NCBI GenBank assembly: GCA_029975165.1
Contig: JARKPR010000078.1
Location: forward strand, 100,727-164,726
Direction: 5' to 3'
DNA length: 64,000 nucleotides
Source: Selenomonadales bacterium
GTDB lineage: Bacteria; Bacillota; Negativicutes; Sporomusales; UBA7701
Positions 26,436 to 33,768 of this stretch are shown piece after piece. Numbering within the stretch: position 1 is the first letter of the stretch; every line of letters begins with the position of its first letter. The position numbers and the translations under genes are program-made. The notes beneath the pieces are model-generated. The model was given only the letters and a program-made list of their open reading frames with translations. It searched no databases and was not told the origin of the DNA.

Positions 26436-26576
26436 CTATCGCAGTTTTCCATTTTTCCGTAATTTTTTAAGCATTACTTCCACCAGTAAATCACGGTAAA
26501 GGATTTCTGCAGTGGGGTTACTTCTCTGAGCAAAGCCGATCGAGTTTAGCCGATAGCTAATTCTACTATTAGACAC
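26436..26576 (-). CDS. Small ORF (46 residues) at the island boundary
   Basis: GTG start with AGGGAGG 7 bases ahead; the product begins MSNSRISYRLNSIGFAQRS and ends in basic residues (LKKLRKNGKLR). It lies exactly between the broken cooS and the AT-rich island flank. I recognise no family. It could be a remnant of a mobility gene, but this is a guess; only the ribosome site and uninterrupted frame support it. Confidence 0.35.
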   Translation of the reverse strand: MSNSRISYRLNSIGFAQRSNPTAEILYRDLLVEVMLKKLRKNGKLR

Positions 26577-26827
26577 CTATTCACCTCCCTACACTCCATC
26601 CGGATATATTGAAAGCATTTCCAGATAGAGTCTCATTTATCCACTTTCAAATACTCTAATAAATTCGATTGTTTTTATGGATCAAATAAAGTAACCGCCC
26701 TTGCAGCCCCTCTTGGTACAAGTGCGGAATAAGTAAATGGCATTATTTCCCTCGAAAAAGCAGCTAATGCAAAATGCGAATGGTAAATCCCTCTCTCATA
26801 AAAACTCCAACTAGTCATCCTGAAAAA
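26577..26827. other. AT-rich flank with no gene seen
   Basis: Together with 26420-26576 this is a marked drop in GC compared with the cooS fragment and everything to its left. It contains no clear promoter, direct repeat or integrase fragment I can defend. It marks the left edge of the metalloid island. Confidence 0.45.
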
Positions 26828-27895
26828 TCAAACCCCATAAAGTTTATAACATCTCGCGCAAAATGCTGGCGCACCTGGGATTTTGTCCCCAACCGACAAA
26901 TTCAAATCAGCCCGGGCACCAAATACCTGCTGCAAATTCCTACATGCCGTGCTTCTCAAGATTTCTGGGATCTCTTGCTCTGTTAACTTTCCTAAAATAA
27001 AAGGTTCGTATTTTTGTGGCTTTCCTTTGAAATAAAGATTTTTCACCGCTTCTGGCGGAAGCGCCATTGCGTGACACGGTACAACTGTCCCATCGGCTCT
27101 AATAAAGAGGGTCACACGCATCGGATGAGGCTCACAAACTAGAATCTCCCCGCTCATGAACGGCGGCTCAGCGTCGAATGTAATATCTGACGACCGCGCC
27201 TCCACCGCCGCGTCGATTAAGCACTCCTTGTCTCCGCGGCTTGGAAAGAGAAAAGTTACCTGTGCCTCAAGGGATTTTTCGGGAATGCAGTCAAGATGAC
27301 CGCATGTCATTTGATTTACGCCAAGTGCGGCCGCCACTCTGACCGCTTCCGGGAGTTCATGCATATTGTTCCGCATCATTGTGTAGGTAATGCCTATTCC
27401 TGGTTTTGCAACCTCAAGCCTGTTCTTAGTTTCAGCCAGCAAGCGGATAGTGTCCTTTAGTTCCGTGTAATCGGCACCTGCTCGGTAATACTGATGCGTT
27501 TCTGGCGTAGCGCCGGCGAAGGTAAAGGTGATGACGTCGATGCCCAACCGGCAGGCCCGCTCGGCCGCTTCAGCATCTAGCAATATGCCGTTTGTGGTAA
27601 ACCCTACCTTGCGGCCCCTCGTTTTGGCCAATTCTGCCATATCCCAAAAACGCGGATTGGTCAGTGGTTCTCCCCATCCCTGTAAAAATACAGTTTCAAA
27701 CAGGTTAAAGTGAGGCGCGATGCGGGTTTCATAGATATTCCAATCGAGAATCCGGTTAGGCCAACTATCACCAGCAACGGTTCTTGGGCAGTAAATGCAG
27801 GAAAGTTGACAGAGAGACGATACTTCAAGTTGAAGAGCTTTAATAGTAGCCTGGTTACTACGAGTCATCAACTTATTCCATATGTCCTTCAACAC
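26828..27895 (-). CDS. Radical SAM protein with SPASM-like C-terminus
   Basis: 355 residues. The 4Fe-4S/SAM motif is CQLSCIYC (CX3CX2C), followed by GWGEPLTNP (SAM-binding GGE equivalent) and TTNGILLDA. A C-terminal accessory region contains RADGTVVPCHAMALP and ends FCARCYKLYG, fewer cysteines than a classical SPASM domain. Its style is close to peptide- or cofactor-modifying enzymes of the tungsten-cofactor maturase type. It lies 51 bases downstream of an ArsP-like permease gene in the same operon, so it may modify an arsenic compound, a peptide or a cofactor; the substrate is unknown. Confidence 0.8.
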   Translation of the reverse strand: MLKDIWNKLMTRSNQATIKALQLEVSSLCQLSCIYCPRTVAGDSWPNRILDWNIYETRIAPHFNLFETVFLQGWGEPLTNPRFWDMAELAKTRGRKVGFTTNGILLDAEAAERACRLGIDVITFTFAGATPETHQYYRAGADYTELKDTIRLLAETKNRLEVAKPGIGITYTMMRNNMHELPEAVRVAAALGVNQMTCGHLDCIPEKSLEAQVTFLFPSRGDKECLIDAAVEARSSDITFDAEPPFMSGEILVCEPHPMRVTLFIRADGTVVPCHAMALPPEAVKNLYFKGKPQKYEPFILGKLTEQEIPEILRSTACRNLQQVFGARADLNLSVGDKIPGAPAFCARCYKLYGV

Positions 27896-27946
27896 CCGCT
27901 CATCACTCCACCCGTTTCAAGGTAAGGGCAAGGGGTAAAACCTCGT

Positions 27947-29113
27947 TTAGAACCAGGCTCCGTACATCATACCCGTTATCGTCGCCATCACGACGACCAG
28001 CGACACGTAAACCACCGTTTTCTCTGTTCCCATGATCTGCCGTAGGACGATCATGCTGGGCAAGCTGAGCGCCGGACCGGCCAAAAGCAGCGCGAGTGCC
28101 GGCCCTTTCCCCATCCCCGAGCCCATGAGCCCCTGAAGGATGGGGACTTCGGTCAGCGTGGCGAAGTACATGAAGGCGCCGACAATGCTGGCGAATAGGT
28201 TGGCCCATAAGCTGTTGCCGCCGACCAGCATCGTGATATACTCGTCCGGTATGATACCGGAATCAAGGCCCGGCCGACCCATGAGGAACCCGGCGACCAG
28301 GACGCCGCCAAGCAACAGCGGCATGATCTGCTTTGTGAAGAACCATGTGCTGTCGCGCCACTCGACAAGTTCGCCCCTGGTGAACCAGGCGATTGACGTG
28401 TACGCCACGAGGATCAGGCTGATACCGGCCAAAATCCATTTGATTTCATAGATGCCGGCATAAATGCCGGTGGGTTCAAGCGGCTTGGCCCAGTTCGCGA
28501 AGACCAGGAAAGCGACCATGCCGCCGAAATAGGCGATCTCCTGCCACAGCACCCGCCGGGGCTCCTCGCCTACCGGCATGGCGAATGCCTCCTGCTTCGC
28601 GGCCTCTTCCTTGCGGTAAACGAATGCCATGATGAGGCCGATGACAACCGAAAAAGCTATTGCGCCGACCGCCCTGGCAACCCCCATCTCAAAGCCCAGT
28701 ATCCGCGCGGTGAGGATAATCGCCAGGACGTTGATGGCCGGGCCGGAATACAGGAAGGCCGTTGCCGGGCCGATACCCGCCCCGCGGGAGTAGATGCCCG
28801 CGAACAGCGGCAGTACCGTGCAAGAACACACGGCGAGAATGGTCCCCGACACCGAGGCGACGCAATAGGCAAGAACCTTATTCGCCTCGGCACCGAGGTA
28901 GCGCATCACCGCCTGCTGACGGATGAAAGTCGAGATCGCGCCGGCGATAAACAGCGCCGGCACCAGACAAAGCAGCACATGCAGGCGCGCATACTCGTTG
29001 AGCATCCGGAATGCTTCAAGGATTGCGCCCTGAAAGCGTCCGCTTTCGGCCGGCATAAAGTACGCCGTCAGGAAGACCACGACAATGGCCAACAGTTTCT
29101 GGAACTCCGACAT
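27947..29113 (-). CDS. ArsP-like permease (PF03773 family)
   Basis: 388 residues with eight to ten membrane segments. The family core AVCSCTVLPLFAGIYSRGAG with its Cys-Ser-Cys, the glycine-rich FLYSGPAINVLAIILT, and the mirrored LLLAGPALSLPSMIVLRQIMG near the C-terminus match DUF318/ArsP permeases, some of which export trivalent organoarsenicals. A second, shorter relative is encoded at 31185-32261. It lies in one operon with a thioredoxin-like protein and ArsR upstream and a radical SAM gene downstream. The 216 bases before its start contain an AT-rich box (about 29135-29175) that could be an extra ArsR site. Confidence 0.85.
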   Translation of the reverse strand: MSEFQKLLAIVVVFLTAYFMPAESGRFQGAILEAFRMLNEYARLHVLLCLVPALFIAGAISTFIRQQAVMRYLGAEANKVLAYCVASVSGTILAVCSCTVLPLFAGIYSRGAGIGPATAFLYSGPAINVLAIILTARILGFEMGVARAVGAIAFSVVIGLIMAFVYRKEEAAKQEAFAMPVGEEPRRVLWQEIAYFGGMVAFLVFANWAKPLEPTGIYAGIYEIKWILAGISLILVAYTSIAWFTRGELVEWRDSTWFFTKQIMPLLLGGVLVAGFLMGRPGLDSGIIPDEYITMLVGGNSLWANLFASIVGAFMYFATLTEVPILQGLMGSGMGKGPALALLLAGPALSLPSMIVLRQIMGTEKTVVYVSLVVVMATITGMMYGAWF

Positions 29114-29329
29114 GATAACACCCCGTCCACGTTGTTTATATTTTTAATATATTATAAATTTATCATATATATTGTTGTTTGTAAATACTGGGCGAGAACA
29201 AATTTGGCTCCGTCCGGACCTAATATATCGCTACAGGCGAAAAGGCCGGAGCCTTTGACTACCAACGACATCCGAGTAAGAAACAAGCCACCCCGGTGGT
29301 ATTCCGGGATGGCGTTCCGATGCGATGTG

Positions 29330-29560
29330 TTACGCAAGAATCTTCTTGATGTCGTCCTTGGTCAGAACTTTGCCCGTGGCCTTGACTTTTCCATCCACAA
29401 CCAGCGCGGGAGTGACCATGACACCGTATTTCATAATATCATTGATGTTCTCCACCTTGACTATTTCCGCCGCCACGCCAAGTTCTGCGACGGCTTGCTT
29501 GGCGTTGTCGTACAGGTTAGCACATTTCTGGCACCCCATGCCCAGGATTTCGATCTTCAT
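29330..29560 (-). CDS. Tiny thioredoxin-like redox-active disulfide protein
   Basis: 76 residues. MKIEILGMGCQKCANLYDNAK carries the CxxC active site at residues 10-13 (CQKC), and VMVTPALVVDGKV holds the cis-proline of the thioredoxin fold. It matches the 76-80-residue MTH895/TM0996-type glutaredoxin-like family commonly paired with ArsP-like permeases. Probable role: reducing or handing over a metalloid. Its ATG overlaps the last base of the ArsR gene stop codon. Confidence 0.88.
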   Translation of the reverse strand: MKIEILGMGCQKCANLYDNAKQAVAELGVAAEIVKVENINDIMKYGVMVTPALVVDGKVKATGKVLTKDDIKKILA

Positions 29561-29898
29561 CAGTTCCCATCTCCTTTTTTCAACTGCTTCAGAAGGCTCT
29601 GGCTCTCATTGAGCTGATCGCCGATCGTCTTTTCCGTGGCTTTGATAACCTCCAGCACCGAAGGGTGCAATATACGGTAGAAAACCTTCGTCCCCTCTTT
29701 ACGCGATTCAATGATGCCCTGTTTTTTTAGTACGCTCAGGTGTTGCGAGAGGTTGGACTGTTCGATGTCGATCCCGGTGATGAGTTCGCAGACGCACAGT
29801 TCCCCTGGGGTGAGCATCCGCAATATCCGGATGCGGACCGGATGAGACAAAGTTTTAAGGAATTCCGCCGTTAGCCTCGTCAAAATGTCTTCGACCAT
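29560..29898 (-). CDS. arsR: ArsR-family metalloid-responsive repressor
   Basis: 112 residues. Winged helix with ELCVCELITGI (the Cys-x-Cys of the As(III)-binding ArsR site at the recognition-helix region), then IEQSNLSQHLSVLKKQGIIESRKEGTKVFYRI. This is the E. coli/R773-type arrangement, where release from DNA follows arsenite binding. It is the regulator of the thioredoxin/permease/radical SAM operon and lies 35 bases after the selenoprotein gene. The divergent gene at 30356 may share its operator. Confidence 0.9.
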   Translation of the reverse strand: MVEDILTRLTAEFLKTLSHPVRIRILRMLTPGELCVCELITGIDIEQSNLSQHLSVLKKQGIIESRKEGTKVFYRILHPSVLEVIKATEKTIGDQLNESQSLLKQLKKGDGN

Positions 29899-29932
29899 TT
29901 ACGCCTCCTGCAACGATACATTATATTCTTGA

Positions 29933-30238
29933 TCAATTCCCGCCGGATACGGCAAGGTATTTGAAAAACAAGAACTTCTCAACCCGCACGATCACTGTGG
30001 CGAACAAGTCCTCCATGCTGCCCCGGTAATAAACGTTGATACCCTCGACGGCCATGTATTCGTAAGTTTCGCAACGTTTCGGCTTTCCCAATCGCACGGA
30101 CGGGACGCGGGGACTCTGCCCGCAATTGCCGCTGCTTCACACACCGCCCGGACGCTCGACGACGCCGATGGTAATACTTTTGTCCCGCGCTTTGGCGGCG
30201 ATAAATTCCTTCGCCGCGTCTTCGATGTGGATAATCAT
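29933..30238 (-). CDS. Small selenoprotein with in-frame UGA (CC/Se-motif-like)
   Basis: 101 residues if UGA at 30137-30139 is read as selenocysteine (position 34). It starts MIIHIEDAAKEFIAAKARDK after a GGAG site, continues GVVERPGGV-Sec-SSGNCG, and remains open for 67 more codons with strongly protein-like sequence (RCETYEYMAVEGINVYY, FLFFKYLAVSGGN). The context resembles the small proteins named CC/Se motif family, where Sec replaces one of a Cys pair. A stem-loop 13 bases after the UGA fits a bacterial SECIS. It is the first gene of an ArsR-regulated operon, suggesting a metalloid or redox role. Without selenocysteine insertion it would be a 33-residue fragment. Confidence 0.75.
30107..30123 (-). 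promoter_or_regulatory. Putative bacterial SECIS hairpin
   Basis: On the minus strand GCGGG pairs with CCCGC around the loop CAGAGTC, beginning 13 bases after the in-frame UGA. The distance and a G in the apical loop fit the loose bSECIS consensus. The pairing is short, so this depends on the selenoprotein call. Confidence 0.5.
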
Positions 30239-30280
30239 TTGCTCTCCGCTTCTTAGAATTGCTTGCCGGATATCCGCCTG

Positions 30281-30309
30281 TTGACTTTATTCATCGTTCG
30301 CATTATAAT
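30281..30309 (+). promoter_or_regulatory. Strong sigma-A promoter with adjacent AT palindrome
   Basis: TTGACT, 17-base spacer, TATAAT, reading toward the gene at 30356. Just downstream (30314-30330) is the palindromic run ATATTATAATAT, a plausible ArsR operator. The promoter sits in the spacer divergent from the selenoprotein-arsR operon. Confidence 0.75.
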
Positions 30310-30355
30310 TTTACCATATTATAATATTAAATGCAAATTTAGGAGGGGAAGAAAA

Positions 30356-30730
30356 ATGTCGTGTAACTGTGGGTGCCAGGCCAGCGACGCCCCGAAAATC
30401 GTTTACGGCTGCGCCGGCTGCTCGGACGTCGGCGGGGTTGCGGATGCCGTCAGCCGGAAACTGAGACAGGACGGCTTCGCCACCAATAAGACGAGCTGTA
30501 TCACCGGGATCGGCGCCGGGTTGAAACCATTCATCGACGCCGCCAAGGCCGCCAGCATGGTCATCACGATCGACGGGTGTGAGACCGCCTGCGCCCAGAA
30601 AGTCATCCAGAATATCGGCGTGGAGCCGAAAGCCTTCTTCTTGACCAAGATGGGGCTGGAGAAAGGCAAAACCACCCCGTCGCCCGAGCTAACGGCGAAG
30701 CTGTGCCAGGAAATCGTCGGCCAATTTTAA
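30356..30730 (+). CDS. Putative zinc-binding (DGC domain) protein
   Basis: 124 residues. Begins MSCNCGCQASDAPKIVYGCAGCSDVGG; later CITGIGAG and TIDGCETACAQK hold the Asp-Gly-Cys that names the DGC family. Nine to ten cysteines in so small a protein favour a metal-binding role. It is a single-gene transcript with its own strong promoter and terminator, and resembles the protein at 41806-42279 elsewhere in the island. The start is the ATG 9 bases after AGGAGG. Confidence 0.85.
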   Translation: MSCNCGCQASDAPKIVYGCAGCSDVGGVADAVSRKLRQDGFATNKTSCITGIGAGLKPFIDAAKAASMVITIDGCETACAQKVIQNIGVEPKAFFLTKMGLEKGKTTPSPELTAKLCQEIVGQF

Positions 30731-30761
30731 CCGCAACTCCGGCAAACGTTGTATATAAAGT

Positions 30762-30793
30762 AAGCTGCTAACTACAAGGTTAGCAGCTTTTCT
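30762..30793 (+). terminator. Terminator after the DGC-domain gene
   Basis: AAGCTGCTAAC/GTTAGCAGCTT stem, six-base loop, tail TTTTCTTT. Confidence 0.85.
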
Positions 30794-30827
30794 TTGTCAT
30801 GCCCACTTCGCAGCGAACGAACGTCAC

Positions 30828-31064
30828 TTATTTCGTGGCCTGCAAAAATTTCACCAAATCCTCTACCTTCGGGATTCTCCCGCTCACGACCACCTTGTTG
30901 TCTACTTTAATTGCCGGCGTCGACATGACGCCGTCTTTGGCCGCCGCGACAAAGTCGGAAACGATCTCGACCTGCGCGTCAACCCCCGCCAGGCGGATCG
31001 CCTCGTTCACGACCTCGACGACTTTGTCGCCGCCGCAGCATGACAGGTAGACTTTGACCAACAT
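30828..31064 (-). CDS. Thioredoxin-like protein with CC active site
   Basis: 78 residues. MLVKVYLSCCGGDKVVEVV has adjacent cysteines (residues 9-10) in place of the CxxC seen in the paralogue at 29330; GVMSTPAIKVDNKVVVSGR keeps the cis-proline. It is a relative of the small redox-active disulfide family and lies 121 bases downstream of the second permease. The vicinal Cys pair could bind As(III) or another thiophilic ion. The ATG at 31064 is 11 bases from AAGGA; a longer frame would add non-homologous residues. Confidence 0.8.
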   Translation of the reverse strand: MLVKVYLSCCGGDKVVEVVNEAIRLAGVDAQVEIVSDFVAAAKDGVMSTPAIKVDNKVVVSGRIPKVEDLVKFLQATK

Positions 31065-31184
31065 ATTGCTCACGTTCCTTTCAAGTGTGCGCGTGCACAT
31101 TATTGGGCTAATGCGCGAACTGCTCCCGTTTGGCAATACTTCTCTGCCTGCGGTCGCATCCCTGCCTCCATACGCAGATGCGCC

Positions 31185-32261
31185 CTATATCAAAGCGTTG
31201 AACACGTAGCCGACAACCATGCATCCCAAGGCCACAATGCCTACAAAGATCCAGATGAGCGGAAGTTTCATGACCTTGCGCAGCATGACCAGCTCCGGTA
31301 TCGAGATACCGATGACCGACATCATGAACGCCAGGGTGGTTCCAAGCGCGGCTCCCTTGATGATGAACGCCTGGATTATGGGGATCACGCCGACGGCGCT
31401 GGCGTAAAGCGGCGCCCCCAGCACCACTGCGACCGGCACGTTCCACCAGGCTTCCTTCCCCATATATTCACTTACGAAATCTACGGGCATGTATCCGTAG
31501 ATTAGCGCACCAAGCGCGATGCCGCCGACAAGGTAATGCCATACGCCGGCGAGGATGTCCCGCACGGCCTTGTTGCCTTCGAAAATCCGGTCTGCCCACG
31601 TTATCCGGAAAAGCTCGTTTTCACCGTCGCCCGGATTGTTCCCCGCGCCGGCGGCCAAAAGCTCGGCCACCCAGGGCTCCAGGTAGCGTTCGGGGCGTAT
31701 GCGGGCTATAACCATGCCGCCGATAACCGCCTTAGCCATGCCAAGCCCGGTATACAGAGCCGCCACCTTCCAGCCGTACAGGCCGAAGAGCAGGGCGAGC
31801 GCCACTTCGTTGACCACGGGGCAGGAGATAAGGAAGGCCATCGCCACGCCAATAGGTATGCCGGACTGCAGAAAACCCAGAAACAAAGGGATGGCTGAGC
31901 ATGAACAAAACGGCGTCGGGATGCCGACGAGGGCCGCGAGGACGTTCCCAGCCAATTCCCCCCGTCCGGACAAGATTGCCCTGATGCGTTCCGGAGATAA
32001 GAAAGTACGACCGACACCGACGATAAAGGTGATTACGACCAGGAGTATCAACACTTTAGGCGCGTCCGCCACGAAAAATGCTATCGCCCCTCCCAGGTGG
32101 CTATCGGCGGCGAAGCCGAGCAATTGATAAGCAAACCACTCGGCGAACTCATCCAGTCGGATATAGATGAGGTAGCATGCCACCGTGTAGGCCAGTATTT
32201 TTAGGCCGTTCAAATTCCAGAGGGTATCTCGCCGCGCCGCAGAATCATCCTGTTGAGCCAT
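31185..32261 (-). CDS. Second ArsP-like permease
   Basis: 358 residues, eight or more membrane segments. IPTPFCSCSAIPLFLGFLQSGIP is the family's Cys-Ser-Cys core, followed by FLISCPVVNEVALALLFG, and the pseudo-symmetric VLGAPLYASAVGVIPIIQAFIIKG. I prefer the ATG at 32261 (GGAGGGG 4 bases ahead), although an ATG at 32273 overlaps the PadR stop codon. It forms a PadR-permease-thioredoxin unit parallel to the ArsR-thioredoxin-permease unit at 27.9-29.9 kb. Substrate probably a trivalent arsenical or related metal(loid). Confidence 0.83.
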   Translation of the reverse strand: MAQQDDSAARRDTLWNLNGLKILAYTVACYLIYIRLDEFAEWFAYQLLGFAADSHLGGAIAFFVADAPKVLILLVVITFIVGVGRTFLSPERIRAILSGRGELAGNVLAALVGIPTPFCSCSAIPLFLGFLQSGIPIGVAMAFLISCPVVNEVALALLFGLYGWKVAALYTGLGMAKAVIGGMVIARIRPERYLEPWVAELLAAGAGNNPGDGENELFRITWADRIFEGNKAVRDILAGVWHYLVGGIALGALIYGYMPVDFVSEYMGKEAWWNVPVAVVLGAPLYASAVGVIPIIQAFIIKGAALGTTLAFMMSVIGISIPELVMLRKVMKLPLIWIFVGIVALGCMVVGYVFNALI

Positions 32262-32272
32262 ATTCCCCTCCA

Positions 32273-32617
32273 TTACTTGCTATTTACTGCCCGTAAGATG
32301 TAGCCGGACACCTCGGCCCACGCCTGCGAGCCTACAAGATAGGCCTGCCGCCCTTCTTCCGTGATGGTGTAAACCTTGCGCTCGCGTCCAGATACTATCT
32401 GCGCCTCGACATTCACCAGCCCGTTATCGACGAACTCCTTCAACACCGGATAGAGGCTCCCTTCGGTGGGCGCGCAGCACCCGCTGGTGATGCCAGAGAC
32501 GCGCTTCGCTATTTCGTAGCCGTGCAACTGTTCCTTGTAGAGCACGTGGAGGATAAAGAAGCGTGACAAGCTCATTTTTATCAGGCTCGCCCAATATTCG
32601 TGGGATTGATATTTCAC
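32273..32617 (-). CDS. PadR-family regulator with a Cys-Cys motif
   Basis: 114 residues. SRFFILHVLYKEQLHGYEIAKRV and PTEGSLYPVLKEFVDNGLV are the PadR winged helix. Unusually, SGCCAPTEG puts two adjacent cysteines just before the recognition helix, where typical PadR proteins have charged residues. That suggests direct metal(loid) sensing. It overlaps the permease gene and likely represses the unit. An AT-rich TATATATGC-type palindrome lies just upstream of its start (about 32635-32665). Confidence 0.87.
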   Translation of the reverse strand: MKYQSHEYWASLIKMSLSRFFILHVLYKEQLHGYEIAKRVSGITSGCCAPTEGSLYPVLKEFVDNGLVNVEAQIVSGRERKVYTITEEGRQAYLVGSQAWAEVSGYILRAVNSK

Positions 32618-32740
32618 TACATAATCCTCCTATGCATTATATATATATGCATATACCTTATATGTATGATAGCAACAAAAAACCCCTTGCGTCAAGAAAT
32701 TATTTCCATGCCGCAGGGTAAATCAATGCTGCTAGTCGTG

Positions 32741-32908
32741 CTACACATTCGTTTGAGTCAAAAGTTCCTCTATTCTGGATACAGCCAGTTCCAGTTTCAA
32801 ACGGGCCTCGTCGACGGCAATAGCGCTTTGGCTATTCGCCGCTTCCGTTTTATAGGCTTCTTCCAGTCTTGCCAGGCAACCGTAGAGTTCTTCGATCTCC
32901 TTCGTCAT
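32741..32908 (-). CDS. Small coiled-coil ORF (55 residues)
   Basis: Starts MTKEIEELYGCLARLEEAYK and stays open to an in-frame TAG. The sequence is amphipathic with heptad-like leucines (RLKLELAVSRIEELL) and one cysteine. The ribosome site is weak. It lies directly after the small membrane-protein gene at 32943-33152 in the same direction. Unrecognised; possibly a partner of that protein. Confidence 0.45.
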   Translation of the reverse strand: MTKEIEELYGCLARLEEAYKTEAANSQSAIAVDEARLKLELAVSRIEELLTQTNV

Positions 32909-32942
32909 TTTGACATCGCCACTTTCTTCACCTGATAGGAAT

Positions 32943-33152
32943 CTACATGTGATAAAGTTTCACCCCCATCCCGACGGCAATATTGACGGCCGCGCACAAT
33001 AACGAAATTTCGCCCACTAAAAATATCCTTTCCCGGGTTCCCATATTCTTACCTATCCTCCGTCCGAAGAGCAACGCAAACAAATATAGGACAATAAACC
33101 AAAACGCCCAGGATATAAAGAGAAACCCTACCTGCTGACCAATTCCGGACAT
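32943..33152 (-). CDS. Small two-helix membrane protein
   Basis: 69 residues, two hydrophobic segments (VGFLFISWAFWFIVLYLFALLFG and ERIFLVGEISLLCAAVNIAVGMG region). A 12-base homopolymer G run, on the coding strand, lies 3 bases before the start codon and takes the place of the ribosome site. No family recognised. Confidence 0.55.
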   Translation of the reverse strand: MSGIGQQVGFLFISWAFWFIVLYLFALLFGRRIGKNMGTRERIFLVGEISLLCAAVNIAVGMGVKLYHM

Positions 33153-33155
33153 CAA

Positions 33156-33167
33156 CCCCCCCCCCCC
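33156..33167. repeat. C12/G12 homopolymer next to a start codon
   Basis: Twelve C on the plus strand, continued by TCCCC. Such tracts slip during replication; here length change would alter the spacing between promoter or ribosome site and the small membrane-protein gene. Confidence 0.8.
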
Positions 33168-33295
33168 TCCCCACGTAATCTCGACGGGGCATAGCAGCGG
33201 ATGATGAAACAGGGCCGTTATTTCAACAGCCTTTAGTCAATCCAAGTAGGTGAATGAATCAATATTTGCAGCCCTGACGCTTAAGCCCCAGTTCT

Positions 33296-33394
33296 TCAGG
33301 GAGCGCCAAAAGTTATGATGATCCAATCTCCTATCTGGTCCCTAACGGTACGAACGCCGGCCATTATTTCCTCGTCCGTGCCTGTAGCTAGATT
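33296..33394 (-). pseudogene. arsC: 3' remnant of an arsC arsenate reductase gene
   Basis: The minus strand encodes TGTDEEIMAGVRTVRDQIGDW and a few more residues before a stop, clearly homologous to TGSDEEIMAGVRSVRDQI near the C-terminus of the intact ArsC at 37349-37777. Upstream of this the frame loses homology and meets the next gene. It is the last quarter of the gene only, evidence of rearrangement inside the ars region. Confidence 0.8.
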
Positions 33395-33396
33395 CA

Positions 33397-33744
33397 TCAA
33401 CGGCTCTTCCGCGCCTTGGAAAAATCCCAGCGGGTCTTTAGCATTATTGCCAGGCCGATTATAATGACAACGCCCGAATGCATAGCGTTAAAGCGGACAT
33501 CATCCGCAGGAGCGCCGGAAAAAAGCGAGTACCAGAAAAAGGGGCAAAATACCCCAATCAGCGCGATATTGCGGCCGGTTTTCATCCTTGCCGCGAGTTC
33601 GTTTTCCCGTTCCCTGCTTACTCTGGGAATGCGATCACTCTTACCCCGGGCGGATTGTACCGCTTTTTTACCAAGCATGGTATACGGACACGAAGCTCCG
33701 ATCTCGGTTAGGCACTTTGAAGCTTTTTTGATTAATTCCCGCAC
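33397..33744 (-). CDS. Hypothetical two-segment membrane protein
   Basis: 115 residues: a basic N-terminal half (RVSRERENELAARMKTG) and two hydrophobic segments (IALIGVFCPFFWYSLFSG and GVVIIIGLAIMLK). It begins 25 bases after arsA in the same direction, so it may be the last gene of the ars operon. I recognise no family. Confidence 0.55.
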   Translation of the reverse strand: MRELIKKASKCLTEIGASCPYTMLGKKAVQSARGKSDRIPRVSRERENELAARMKTGRNIALIGVFCPFFWYSLFSGAPADDVRFNAMHSGVVIIIGLAIMLKTRWDFSKARKSR

Positions 33745-33768
33745 GCATCAAGACCCCTAACGCAGAAT

